A DNA stretch of 64,000 bases from positions 397,704 through 461,703 of the forward strand of contig JASBNA010000035.1 in the NCBI GenBank assembly GCA_038087015.1, in the 5' to 3' direction. Shown here piece by piece: positions 1 to 11,450 of the stretch; the first letter of the stretch is position 1, and the number at the start of each line of letters is the position of its first letter. Source of the stretch: Cerrena zonata (lineage: Eukaryota > Basidiomycota > Agaricomycetes > Polyporales > Cerrenaceae). The notes under the pieces are model-generated. The model did not search any database. It saw nothing but the letters and a program-made list of their open reading frames with translations, and had not been told where the DNA came from. A program made the position numbers and the translations under genes.

Positions 1-666
1 TCCTGAGCTACCGACGGCTTCATCCAAAAGCTGTTCGAAGGTGGTACTTTGGACTTCCGTGAGCTTAGGATAGTCTGCCCAACGAGGCTTGCTGATGTCG
101 GCGATGTAACATACCGGCGTACTTGAGATACCTGGGATCCAGCAGAATGGTGAGAACACAGTACGGATACTGTCGGCGACTTTTGTGAGAGCAAAGGAAA
201 GGATCCAGAGAGCACATAGGATGGCGAGGGGCCAACGAAGGAATCGCATTGCATTACTAAAGACATCCAGTATGTAATGGAAAGAGTTGGATGTCCCAGT
301 AGCAATCGCATCCTTGACGCGATCAGGGTCAATCTCCACTAGTGGAGACGAGTTCCCTTTGTTACTTCGCAACTTGACAAGTGTCCTTCGAGTAGAAGCT
401 GGTCTCGCAATGAATTGCGTCCTGCCACGACGTTTACGAATGCTACTGTCCCGAGATGAAAGAGACGAAGGAGCAGGACTGGGAGAGTGTAGACGTTGTT
501 CATTCGGCTGGGCCGAATTAACGTTGGGTACATCCTCCCATACACTGCCCTCTAGCTCAATCTCATGGACTGAGTCTGCATCGCCCATGCCTGTCAGGGT
601 TTCGGTGTCATCTGCTGGGACGTTAGAGTCTTCGAATTCTTCGTTTTTGTAGTCGGGGTCTTGCAT
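1..666 (-). CDS. single-pass membrane protein, 3' part cut off by window edge
   Basis: An open frame runs from the ATG at 666 to the first base of the window without a stop, giving 222 residues of a longer protein. The N-terminal half is acidic and Ser/Pro-rich (about residues 1-80). A basic patch (RKRRGR) follows, then one hydrophobic segment at about residues 142-165 (FLRWPLAILCALWILSFAL). After it come two cysteines and a less hydrophobic stretch likely to lie on the other side of the membrane. No intron is needed in the visible part. I do not recognise the family. The layout of a disordered basic N-terminus before a single helix would suit an endoplasmic reticulum or nuclear-envelope protein, but that is inference only. 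The rest lies outside the window. Confidence 0.7.
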   Translation of the reverse strand, partial: MQDPDYKNEEFEDSNVPADDTETLTGMGDADSVHEIELEGSVWEDVPNVNSAQPNEQRLHSPSPAPSSLSSRDSSIRKRRGRTQFIARPASTRRTLVKLRSNKGNSSPLVEIDPDRVKDAIATGTSNSFHYILDVFSNAMRFLRWPLAILCALWILSFALTKVADSIRTVFSPFCWIPGISSTPVCYIADISKPRWADYPKLTEVQSTTFEQLLDEAVGSSG

Positions 667-2885
667 TTGTTTCCCTGGTATGATTTTCTTATGAAGATAG
701 TGGTAAATGGATGAAAGAGGTGGACTCAGTGGCTACTAGGAACTCGTGCTTAACTCATTGTTTCAATCAGTTTGGCCAGGTAGTGATAAGATTAGATCTC
801 TATTAGCGCTTACTGGCAATTTCGCTAACCGTTGGCAGGCCAGACAGCGACCGTGACGTAGCTTGAGCTCGAACATGTTGACGACGTATACATTCAATAT
901 TCATGCCACTAGCTCGTCATAATAATTCGACACGCTGGAAAACATGCACAATAATTGTGACTTCACCCAATCAAATTCTTACACAGGACTTTCATAGGAC
1001 CCGTCCTCGACGCTGTGATTGAAATTTCAACCTCGTGACACGCATCTCGAAATATTGTCCTCATTCAATGCAGTTTTATGAATTGCGAAGTTGCAGTTTT
1101 AGATGCTAGTAAGTTCGACTTCGATTTGGTCTTGATGTTGGAGATATTGTATTGAACTTATAATTACACCGAATTAGGCACCGTAAAAGTTGTTGCACAA
1201 CAACATTAAACAAAGCCGGTGCCGCAGCTTTGCGGCCCTCCGTATTCTGTCCTTGTCCCGAATTATAAATTCTGATGCCGAGTGGGTTTGAAAATTCTTC
1301 ACCCGCATATCCGAAACTCAGACAGTATGGTCAATTTGCGGACGGGAAGTGACGGGATCCGTTTGTTCGCAGATCGAAGTGAAACATACTCTCCTTGTTC
1401 CGTTGAGAGAAAAGACTCCAATTGCAGTGATTGCTTCACCCATCTTCTTATGCGCAGCCCACTCATGTATGGGAGAAACGAATCTCGGGGAAACGGCGTG
1501 GTCTTCGATTCTACTCACCGCGCCTTCTTCCATTGAATCTACCTATTAGACTTGCACATCGGATAAAAGGTGCCATTCAGCCGACTTATTCGAGATCTAC
1601 GTCATGGTCTTCTTGGCCTTGAAGAGGCTGTTCAAGTGAGAACATTTGTTACCGAGGTAAAGGCGTCAAGTGGACTTTCTTGGTACGTGAATCGTCTAAC
1701 ACCGACTCTTTCACGCGTTGATGCGAATCGAAGTATGACAGGAAGTTGCTCGGTGGGACGAGCAAATGGTGGCATGATACCATATGGCTGGTGTATGCGT
1801 CATACAGTCTCATACAGTGCACCCTTGCTGTCAGACTGACTGCGGAGAGTAACTTTCCATTTGTCGCGTGCTCGTCTAAAAACGGAACTCGCATTTGTGG
1901 TGAAGGTGTACTAACTACGTCGCTGATACTAAATGGTTTCCTTTTCCCAGGTCAAAACTCTGGTCAGAGCTATGTTCCGGGGCGTGCGCCGATTTGCGGG
2001 ATACAGGCTTATGTCTTGACAAGACTCTCAGGGACCAAGACGAAGGCACAGATATTGGAGATATTGGCATGCAGCAGCACATGTATGAAATTATCACAAG
2101 TCAGCTTGGGGTAAGTGATACATGTGACCCGTCAACATACGGGAGCGCTCCGTTATCTGTGTTTTACGTCTTCCGGAGAGTGGACGAGTTGTTTTGCTTT
2201 TACAGGGAAGTTCGAGGGTTATTGCTCCAAAAATCGCATGTTGTATGGGTAATATACTCCGTCGAGCAACAATACCCTCGGAAGCTTCTCTGCATACACG
2301 ATCGAGGGCTTTGCCGTGATCATAATGAGTCGGAATCCCATCCATTTTTACTTATGCGCGCTTCCCAAAACGGTTACCGGTTCCGGACGCAAAGACAATA
2401 AGCATTGGCGCATGTAGTGAGCCAGGACGAACAATGTCTCACCAGCATCCCCTCTTTTCCTTTAATCCTCATCTCGAGCGACACCACCAACCCAACTTCT
2501 CTTTTCCTTGAATTTGCAGAACTCTTTAGTGGTATGTTCTCTATCTCGAGTTTTCCACGGATTCGGATACTCATCGGTGGTAATAATAGCCACCTTCCGT
2601 TCACAAGGATACCGTTTAATTGCAGAGAAAGTCCCGAATGCAGCAGCATTGGAGTTAACTTCTTAGCGAATCACTGAAAACCCTTCCGTCTTTCATCTCT
2701 CGAACCGTATCTATTAAGGTCCCACTTGCCTATCAGGGTCCTTCACGCGGCACGCTCGAACTCTATCACCCTATTAGCACTGGTTTTTAGACCATCAACA
2801 TGTCTCTTATTACGTTTAATCCTACGGGGGAAGGCGAGGTTCGTTCTTTCCACTTCCACTCATCTGCACTTTCGTCTCACTCAAC
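667..2885. other. gene-poor region, no confident gene
   Basis: About 2.2 kb between the truncated membrane protein and the PX gene. Short open frames overlap on both strands from 1280 to 2680, but none shows a recognisable domain. The only hint of coding is 1957-2109 (+), an acidic stretch between an acceptor-like TTTTCCCAG and a donor-like GTAAGT; neighbouring pieces do not join into a convincing protein. The last 150 bases hold an out-of-frame ATG at 2800 followed by a possible donor, so the PX gene may have a spliced 5' leader. Confidence 0.5.
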
Positions 2886-5425
2886 ATGTCTACCCTTCCT
2901 GCTCATCAGAGTATGCCTGGATGGGGCGTAGTAGGCGGAGCGCCAGTACAACAGGTGAGAGATTACGCCATAGTACCATCAAATTCCCGTATCCATATCT
3001 TATCTCTATCGCAGAGCCTCAAACGAACGATTGTCAAAGCACCACCAAAGGCGTTCACTGTTCAAGTTCTAGATCCCGTAAAACATGGTAAGTCTGTTTA
3101 GGTTATTTGAGCTAAGCGTTTCAATCTCATTTTTATTTCAGGAAGTGCATACAGCTACGGCATCCGAGTGTTTCCTATTGCCAAGGAATTTGACGATAGC
3201 CAGTCCGAATTATCCGGAAAGTCGTCATCGTCGTCGAGTTCTCTGACGGAATACGAAGTATGGCGTCGTTGGGAGGACTGTCTCTGGTTCCAAGAGTTAC
3301 TAGAGGACGAGTACAGCCACATGGCTCGTATCAAGCGACACCGCTTGGCCGCTGGAAAGGGAGTTAAGAAGGATGGGCTCTACAAGCATCCAGGCCAAGC
3401 CTCATCCTTTGAATCCTTACCGCCTGGTCCGGAAGTCAACAGTGTCGCAAAACATATCCATGAAATTATTCCGAAACTATCGAGGAAGGGGACTTTATTC
3501 AGGCCGAGTCAAGCCCTTGTCGACCAACGTGCAAAGGAATTCAAGGCTATGATTGAAGGTCTATTCGAGGAAGACGTACCCACGCTCGTAAAGGAGCTCA
3601 GGGACGCTCGTATCATACGTGACTTCTTCGCCCTGTGGAGAAGAGATAAAGACAGGGAAAGAAAGATGAACGAGAAACCCGGGAACTCTGTTCGAAACAG
3701 TCGAAGCTCCATCGCAAGCAGCGCGTTCTCAATGTACTTCTCTGCCTCGAACATTTCCCTCCAACTTCCGAATGCATACCCGGACCTTCCATCACCTACT
3801 CGTTCCCAAAACAAGCGCGATACCAATTCAAGCAGCGTTTCACCTCCTTCTTCACGCCCTACATCCGTGTCATCTACCAGCACCAGTCGACCTCTGGTGT
3901 CTGCTCCTGCTACCATGTCCTTCACGGTGAATAAACATGGTTCACTTGCCTCCGCGGCCCTCAGTGACTACAATTCTCCGTCACATGCCCACCCTGGCAG
4001 AAGACCGCGAGCTATGAGTCTGGATACTCATTTGCAAGAGCTTCCGTCAGACGCAGAGGATTTCGATGCAGACTTCCCAGTTGAAATCACCCTCGACGAT
4101 GGGGACTGGCCTCAGACCGCAGTCACCGAACGTCATAATACGCTCGAATCACTTCCTGAAGAAGAGGAACTTGCTTGTAGCATAAATGACATTTCATTTT
4201 CGTCGGATGAATATCCCTTGCCCACCCCTCGCGCCCACGAAACATTCGCCGCAAGACGTAACAACAACAGAAACGCAATGCTCTTTTCACGAGGTCCCGC
4301 AGTTGTGGATCCAGACGCTATGGATGGTCATTACCCTCATGGAGGGATGAATTCTATCGCAGATGCAATGGTGGACCAGAAGTCACCGACCCTTAGTGAT
4401 TCAACTCATGCATCCGGATCAAGTACTATGTCCGACCGCTCTTCCTGGAGGACCTCAGTCGCTTCGATTACGAGCTTCGCACCTAGTACCTCAACAGATT
4501 ACCTCGAAGAAGCTATTGCTGAAGTTGAACAGGCATGGTCTGACACTGAAAGGCGACCATCTCCAAGGCATGCTCCACGAGACTCGGTTATTACTATGGA
4601 CTCTGTTCTTTCGGACACGTCGATTGAGGCTCTTATTCCAAGACGGTTCATGCAATCGACGCCCACTGGACTACGCCGGTCACTCTCCGCAGGAAGTCAG
4701 CGTCGGTCCATGCCGTTCTCTCTCCCTATGGAAGAGGTTTGGCATGAACAGGATGAGCTACTGGATGCTTCATTCTACGGTACGTTTCTTACAGTCATAC
4801 CACAATGGCCATTACTCATGAACTTACCTATGTAGACCCTGCTTTGCATTCAACATCGCAAAGTCACCCGCAATCCAAAGTGACGATTCCCGAGGAACCT
4901 TTACAGGAATCTCACGAACCTCCCCCAACACCGGGTGGCAGGGAGCGTATTTCTCAAACAGTGACCCAAAGCATTTCAACCCCCGAGCATTACCCCAAAC
5001 CCTTCCAGAACCGACCTCCAGGTCAATTCCACCTTCCTTGGACTCCCGAAACTAGATCCCCAGCAACCTCCGTCGCGTCAAGTCCCCTCAGTGCTGCTTC
5101 CAATACGTCGTTCACGGTGAAGGCGGTTCTAGGGGATATCGCTGTACTTATTCGTGCTTCTCACTCTATGTCCTTAAATCAAATCCGAGAGAAGATTAGC
5201 GAAAAGTTTGCTTCACAGGAAGCAACCAACCTCCCACAGAATTTCGCTGTGGCCATCACAACTTCGGCTTCGATGAAGGCTCCTCGGGGCCGTCCTCGTT
5301 CTAACTCAACATCTGCCGTTGGCCTAATTAATGCTAGTGGTTTGCGATATATTACCACAGAATTTGAATGGCAGGATCTAATTTCGACCTGCTCTGGTAA
5401 ACTTGCTCTTCGTATTGTATACTAA
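2886..5425 (+). CDS. PX and PB1 domain protein, putative polarity/NADPH-oxidase-type scaffold
   Basis: Exons 2886-3087, 3142-4779 and 4836-5425 join in phase to 809 residues. A further 60-nt in-phase intron (2955-3014, GTGAGA to CGCAG) may also be removed, leaving 789. A phosphoinositide-binding PX domain lies near the N-terminus (KAFTVQVLDP, then YEVWRRWEDCLWFQELLEDE, interrupted by a Ser-rich insert). The middle is long, Ser/Thr/Pro-rich and probably disordered. The last ~95 residues (start TSFTVKAVLGDIAVL, end GKLALRIVY) look like a PB1 domain. PX with a C-terminal PB1 recalls fungal Bem1/Scd2 and animal p40phox, but I see no SH3 domain. It probably links membrane lipid to a PB1 partner in polarity or oxidase signalling; that role is inference. 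It converges on the Arp10 gene, 332 bases apart. Confidence 0.8.
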
Positions 5426-5757
5426 CCTCTTTCGTTTGTTCACTAACCTTCCTACTTTGTTTTCTAACATTTCCTCACGACCTTAACGACAACTTTACGA
5501 TCTGATTGACATTTGTAATCTCATTTCGTTCGATTTCAATTTGGCTCATTTGTTGTATCCCTTCTATCCACTCCTTACTGTATTATCTTTCTCTTACCCT
5601 GTGACTGCCTTTGCGTTCCCATGTGCGAACGCTGGACTGTGATTTGGGACACTTATATCTGTCTGTGTTTACTACCCTCGCTACAAATGTAGCAAAATCT
5701 GCCATTATAGATATCTTCATATGTACCATGTAGAACAATACCCATGTCAATTTGAAA
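5426..5757. other. convergent 3' region between PX gene and ARP10
   Basis: The stops of the PX gene (+) and ARP10 (-) face each other over 332 bases. The first half is pyrimidine-rich, as expected of a 3' UTR. No gene is seen. Confidence 0.5.
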
Positions 5758-7857
5758 TTACACTGCAACCGCTGTCTGAGGCGAAGCAGGCACCACAGCA
5801 GGCTGGGAACGAATAACAGTGGGTGCTCCCACTGGAAGAGGCGACCTTGTCCAATCTGGGACAAGTTCGTGGATTGTTTTATCGTTAGGTTCGATCGTCA
5901 TACTTTCATCTGGATTTGTGCGGGCCTCGGCTTCATCCCACTTTTCTCGTGTAATTTCTGCTCCGCCGGTTTTTAGTGCTCTGGGGTAAGGTGAAACGTT
6001 AATTGCATTGAGATTGGGAAATGAACGAGCTTTGTTTAATTTCAACTTACCCAGCGAGAGAACCTCCTACCCACGCCAACGCCGCAGGTGAAAATGCAGG
6101 CGCCTTCCCTGCAGATGCGGCTGCTCTTGGTGTGGCGGGAGGCGGTGGGGACGGGTGATTGAGAATAGCAAAATACGGAACTAATGAACGTAAGGGAGAA
6201 TATCGTTCATATGTCGTTGGTCTGGTTACTTTGCCTGGACGATTTGGTGAGCGCGATGGTGAGCTACTATTCGGATGCGGGGAAACTGCTCTTAGAAGCT
6301 CTGTTTGTAAACGTGGAATGAAACCAGGAAGCATTGGCGTGCCACCTGTTACCAGTATGCTGGAAGCAAGGGTCTTCCGGAGATCTACCGGTGCCTGCAG
6401 GATCTCAATGAGGCTATAATCTCGTAAAGAAAAACGTGAATCATTACCTGGAGAAGTGACTCAAGTAGAACTTCAGCGACGCTACACTCGTCAACATCTC
6501 CGCCTTCAAAAAGGACCTCCGCGGCACGCTCACGAATCCAGCCAGGAACGATCAAAGTTCCCCTCCCTGTACCAACTTGCTGAGAGAGTGGCGGTTCGAC
6601 GCGTATTCTGAGATCTGTGGCTGTCGAATGGCGCATGTAAAGTTTGGCAAGAGCTTGAAGATGATTCTCCCCTGGCTGAGGTCGATCCAAGTTGGAGATT
6701 GCCTGAGAATGGGAAACGACGGAATAATCCGATGAAGGAGCTTGCTGGGAAGACATGTTACTTTGCAAATCGGCGGAAACTCGAGAGAAGTCAGATTCCG
6801 ATATGGCAAAGTCCGAGGGAGGGGCATCCATTTCCATGGAGTCCTCTCCAGGAGGTGACTGTACATTAGCGTCAGATGTGTCAAGGGCATCACCCACAAA
6901 ACAAATTCGTGTTTTGAGTTCTTCGATTACAGATTCCGAAAGGACTTCTTCAGGAACTCGAGTAGAACGCGTGGCAGCAGGTATGTTTGCTGCTGCGCTC
7001 AAGGACGTCGGAGGTGGGAGATATGTTCCAAAAAGAAGCAACAAGGCTCGCAAGTGAGACGATAATGTGGCACCAGCCAAAGGCGTGGTCTGCAATTGGT
7101 GGAACAAAGGGCGCGCCGAGTAAATCTAATTGCGTTAGGCCAAGACTTCGGCAAAGAGCTGCTATATGACAACTTACTGGAAGAACAGTGGACTCTAAGT
7201 GGCCACAATCCAGGACAAGTCCGGTAATACGACCTGCAGCTAAGAGCGCCAGAAGGTGACTGGACGCAAAGGATATTGATGGCACCTAGACTCGATGTAA
7301 GTATATTCAACGGGCTTAAGGAGGTAGAAAGAATTGTACCTGAAGATTATTGAAAAGGATCTTCGACATCATCTCCTTGATATGTAACGGGAGTAATGGG
7401 TGTTCAATAATAATGACCTTACGAGACTTGGGGTCAGTTAGGAGAGAACTTGCTTCGGGCCTATTAGTCAGATGGGTGCTGCTCAGCGAGAAAAAGCACC
7501 CACTCATGAAATACAGATCGAAGACAAATCTGTAGCCTGGCTTCAAGCAGTCTATTCTCTTCTTCGCGCCCCTCGGTCGTTATTGCTCTGTTTAGACGAC
7601 CAAAGGGTTCCTCCCTCCTGCTTTCTCGAAAGAAAAACATCTCGTGGTTTGCCTTCACCACTAAATCCTACTTTCCATATACGTGACCCGGGGTCTATGA
7701 TAATTCGATCTTCTGTACCATACAAAGAGTGTCGTCGAGTTGTTGTATAATGAGGGGATGATTGCAAGATGGAAGATGTAAGTCGCGTAGTTTGAGGGGT
7801 AGTCGTAGTTGCAGGATCCACAGTAGCGTGCCGACGAGGTGTGCTGGGAACAGACAT
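5758..7857 (-). CDS. ARP10: actin-related protein of the Arp10 (dynactin pointed-end) type, with one apparent frameshift
   Basis: The start is the ATG at 7857. Introns: 7449-7503, 7286-7339, 7126-7177, 6395-6447 and 5981-6050. The actin-fold phosphate-1 segment IIIDPGSRIWKVGFSGEG comes first. SLLTDPKSRKVIIIEHPLLP, SFASSHLLALLAAGRITGLV and TTPLAG follow, and ILVTGGTPMLPGF and ALAWVGGSLAGALK lie near the C-terminus. This order matches Arp10/Arp11, the pointed-end subunit of dynactin, which works with dynein in nuclear and vesicle transport. A long acidic Ser-rich insert sits in the middle. Between KPRDVF and the next conserved block (GRLNRAITTEG) the frame shifts by one base, at a run of five A on the + strand (7633-7637); one T fewer in the coding strand restores the family pattern. 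No splice pair can explain it. This is a sequencing indel or a damaged allele. Confidence 0.82.
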
Positions 7858-8434
7858 TGCAGGTGATCTCAGTCTCAACGCTTGTGTCGAGTTAGTCCAA
7901 TCTAAGTGACCTCATGCAAAGTCGGCTAGAGGAGGTTGTGAACCTTGTTGGCCAGTTCGCGTAGAGCACACAGTTGCGCCAAGGTGGACTCAGAAGTAGT
8001 GCGCGTAGTCTATCGTCTGAGACAGTATTAAGGTCTCATGAGCCCCTCGACGTACGATGTGTAAGTATCACTTACGAGTATACACTTCGCCCGACTTTGA
8101 GCTTAGTAAGGGAAAGTTAAGCAGTCAGTGTTTTCTTTTAAGGTTAGATATGATCTTTAGCGTGTACCGTAGTGAAAGCGACGAAGTAACCTACGATGAC
8201 AATGAGTTTGAAAACGCGTACATCACAGTTGACGACTCGATGAGCAACAAACGCTCAATGATGTTACATGGGCGCCCCGCCCTCTTCCTATTTTGGTAAG
8301 CGTCGGTATCGAGACATGCATGTTCAGAACCTGAGCTTGGCCGGCTTGGCAACTCAGGTTTGCCTTGATCCATCTCTTGTCATCGTGCATACCCTTGTCT
8401 GTCCTTACCACAACCGTCATTTAGTCATACGAAC
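7858..8434. other. shared upstream region of ARP10 and the cupredoxin-like gene
   Basis: 577 bases between two divergent starts. An 80-codon open frame at 8057-8299 has no signal peptide, domain or splice context and is probably chance. I see no clear TATA box. Confidence 0.45.
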
Positions 8435-9354
8435 ATGTTAGCTTCTTCTCTAGTTATTGCAGGGCTGCTTAGTCTCGCTCAAGCCGCTGTCTACACGGTA
8501 TGATCATTTGTAGTTATTGCGCGTTCAATCGCTGGATTCCGTCATTCCCAATAGGTCACTGTTGGTATCGTTGAAACTGACGGTCAACCTGGTCTCGGGT
8601 TTGACCCTTCCAGTATACGACCAGCAGGTTCGTAGCAACTGACAGCTTCGGCGGAATCAATAACGCTGACTGATCTGTAGCTGGAGATACTATTACGTTC
8701 ACCTATGCTCTTCCCGAATACATCAAGAACCCTTCTGTGACCCAACACAGTGCCACCCGTATGTATTTCCAATGTTCAAGCCTATTACTCTGAATTGAAA
8801 CTAATCAACTATTGAATCGATATCTCGTAGAGTCAACCTTCGAGAACCCATGCTCTAAAATGGATGGGGGATTTGACACAGGAATCCAAAGCACGGGTTC
8901 AGTCAATAGCAACACCGGGAACTCGTATGATCTTACTGTAAGCTATAGCCTCTCTATTGCCAGATCTTGCAACGGCTTACGACGGATATTGCACGGAAAG
9001 GTCAACGACACTAACCCTCTCTGGTTCTTCTCGGCGGCGAACTCAGATTGCAAGTCCGGTATGGTCCTCGCGGTGAACCCGCCCATATCTGGTGACCAGA
9101 CCGCCGCTGCCTTTCAAGAAAAGGCAAAGTCTAGCAGTGGCACTTCCACAAGCTCATCGCCTTCCTCGTCATCCACTTCCGTCAGCGCACAGAACAGTGT
9201 GACTGGAACTGGAACTGCTTCTAGTTCCTCTGCTGCATCTACCGCCACAGAGTCAGCTAACACCGGTAATAACAATGGGGCTTTGAGCGTGGCTCAGATC
9301 GAGCTCGCCTTTGCAGGCGTTGTCGCTCTTGTTGGATTAGTTCTCGTCGCATAG
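8435..9354 (+). CDS. secreted Ser-rich cupredoxin-like protein, probably GPI-anchored
   Basis: Exons 8435-8497, 8555-8627, 8681-8758, 8831-8937 and 9001-9354 join to 224 residues. Residues 1-18 are a signal peptide (MLASSLVIAGLLSLAQAA). Residues ~19-135 form a plastocyanin/cupredoxin-like fold: VTVGIVETDGQPGLGFDPSS, DTITFTYA, HSATQSTFENPC, LWFFSAANSDCKSGMVLAVN. This is the pattern of fungal 'extracellular serine-rich' cupredoxin proteins. The two cysteines probably make a disulphide. Residues ~140-200 are Ser/Thr-rich, and the C-terminus is hydrophobic (LAFAGVVALVGLVLVA), as in GPI-anchored proteins. Copper binding is uncertain: the single His lies in the usual HSAT position, but a full set of copper ligands is not evident. 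The role is probably at the cell wall or surface. Every intron is in phase, so the gene appears intact. Confidence 0.85.
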
Positions 9355-11450
9355 TCTCGGGACAGTGTCGGAATACGCCGCTTGTCGTCTCCCTTCGTTA
9401 TGCATTTAATTTGTCGTAACTCTTTCCCTCGAAATTTCCAGTGCGACTGGACCGAGAAGTCTGACGTCTCAATTGTCTGGGTTTGTATTCTAACAGGCTA
9501 TCGGAAGAACAGATGTTACACAACCCCAGCACATGCTTCTTGGAAACCGCGGTTCGTACAATGCAGAGTGCCTGCGGACTCACGCTTTGGGAAATGGTTT
9601 CCGCAATGATTCTACAAATTGTGAAATGAATGCTCCATTCCTTCTCTTCCTCCGAGTGCTAGGCTTACCACTTACTACACGAGGCTGAGCCAGGTTATTC
9701 ACCTCGAGATTCGATAACATTGGAACTTCAGATTCCCGCTCCTTGGAAAAGTACGAGGCTGGTGCATATGGCCTTCTAATCCATCATATCATCAGCACAT
9801 CAATAACGACATACCAGAGAAACTGTTCATGTTTGTCATTCGTGAGTCGCACCACTGAGTATAATATTAATGCCAGAGATGACGATATATCTCTGAATGG
9901 ACGAGTGCATGTGGCAGGTGGGAACTGCTAAAACCGACCAAAAAATTCCCATATTCAACGGCGAGCCCGCATCTCCCAGATCCTGCCCAGAGCTATGAAG
10001 TTGTTTCAGCTGGTATAGATCCTCCGCAAAATCCTCCGGATAAAATGCATGCGGAGCTGTACTGTATACGTGAACAGTGCCGTCGTCTCTGTGTCCGGCG
10101 AACGCGGAAGCTCTCTGGAATCATTTTTCGCCCCTTACAACAATCAAATCAAATTCTACCTGAGTACGTCAAGCCAGAGGAGGACAGATTTGCGACACTG
10201 ATCCTTTTCCCCGTCCTCCTTAAGAAGGCGCGCGAGCAGTGCAATACAGGACTGAGGCTGTTATAATCACGCGGGCGAAACCCTAACTGTTGTATCATGT
10301 CCTCCCGCGATGCCATCGCGTTCGTCCATAACCGTCTTGACGCTGCTTGACGCGCAGAACATCAATACGGGTAACGGCTGGTTACGGATGTTGGAGGTGG
10401 GTATGCGCGCGTCGGGTACCTCATATCGTGGCCCTGATCAGATCGTCTGGTATTACGTCGGCACCCTCAAGGTTCAACCCAACTGACTCATGCCTTCAAG
10501 AATTGGGTCCGTGGATTGAGGAACCTCTCGGAGTAGTAGTATCAGCGACAAGGTCCAATGTAAATAGCCATCTTACCTCATCCTAATCGGACTCCCACAT
10601 GCTGCAGCATACGGAACGTGTTGTTGCACGCTTTGGGGTACCAATGTAAAACAGATCGTCTGAGTACGGCGGCCAGATCTAAGAATCACGGCTTGCTGGC
10701 AGTAACCTACATTTTAACTGATATGATGAGTCGTAAGCAAGCCACTATGAGTAAGCTTCTATTGGCTCCTCGTACTTATGTCATTACGCGTCTGCGGAGA
10801 TAATATTTCGAATACGCCCTTGAGAAAGAACATGCATAGGGTGCCTATATGGTCTACAGCCTCGTCATAACATTGTGAGAGTGCACTAGCGTTTCAATAT
10901 ATTTCTCCTATGTTATTGAAATTAGATTACTTTCGATGACAAAAGACCTGCAAAATTGTGCCTGCAGCCGTGCACGCACACTGAAGGCCGAATTAGCCAA
11001 GAATCGAAGCCTCCCTCGGTACTTTCTACCAGCAGCGAGTCGATGCTTCGTACATGTCGATCGCTGGCGGCTGTTTGTGAAATCTTCTGATTCAATCAGT
11101 ACCCATCGAAGTTACCAGAGCACCCCCTTCTCCTAATGAGGAAGAAGATCAGGCCAACTACACCAATGTTCTACGCTGGTCTACTCATGGATGATGGATG
11201 ATTTGAATCCAAAGTGTTGGACCTTGCGATGTGATCTACGCAAATATCGATCGCTGAGCTCAAATATGAAGCTCCGTCAAACTCCGCTCGACGCGTCTCG
11301 GTTGCAATCTTGTAGTGACCGTGTTCGATCTCATACTATCCTCACTGACATTGAGAACGACCTGAAATTGTTCTTGCATTTCTTGCAAGAATAACCCTCA
11401 CTAACTCTAATACGAATAGGCTAGTATACGACTGAGAAAAGTCTGAGGAT
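9355..11450. other. 2.1 kb without a recognisable gene
   Basis: Only short unrelated open frames are present (the longest about 79 codons). None has a domain, signal peptide or consistent splice pattern. The composition resembles the flanks. I found no terminal repeats by eye. The first ~150 bases are likely the 3' UTR of the cupredoxin-like gene. The rest may be decayed sequence or hold a non-coding transcript. Confidence 0.5.

Noticed and set aside
1957..2109. Possible exon between an acceptor-like and a donor-like site
   Set aside because: It could not be joined to neighbouring exons in a consistent frame and shows no known domain.
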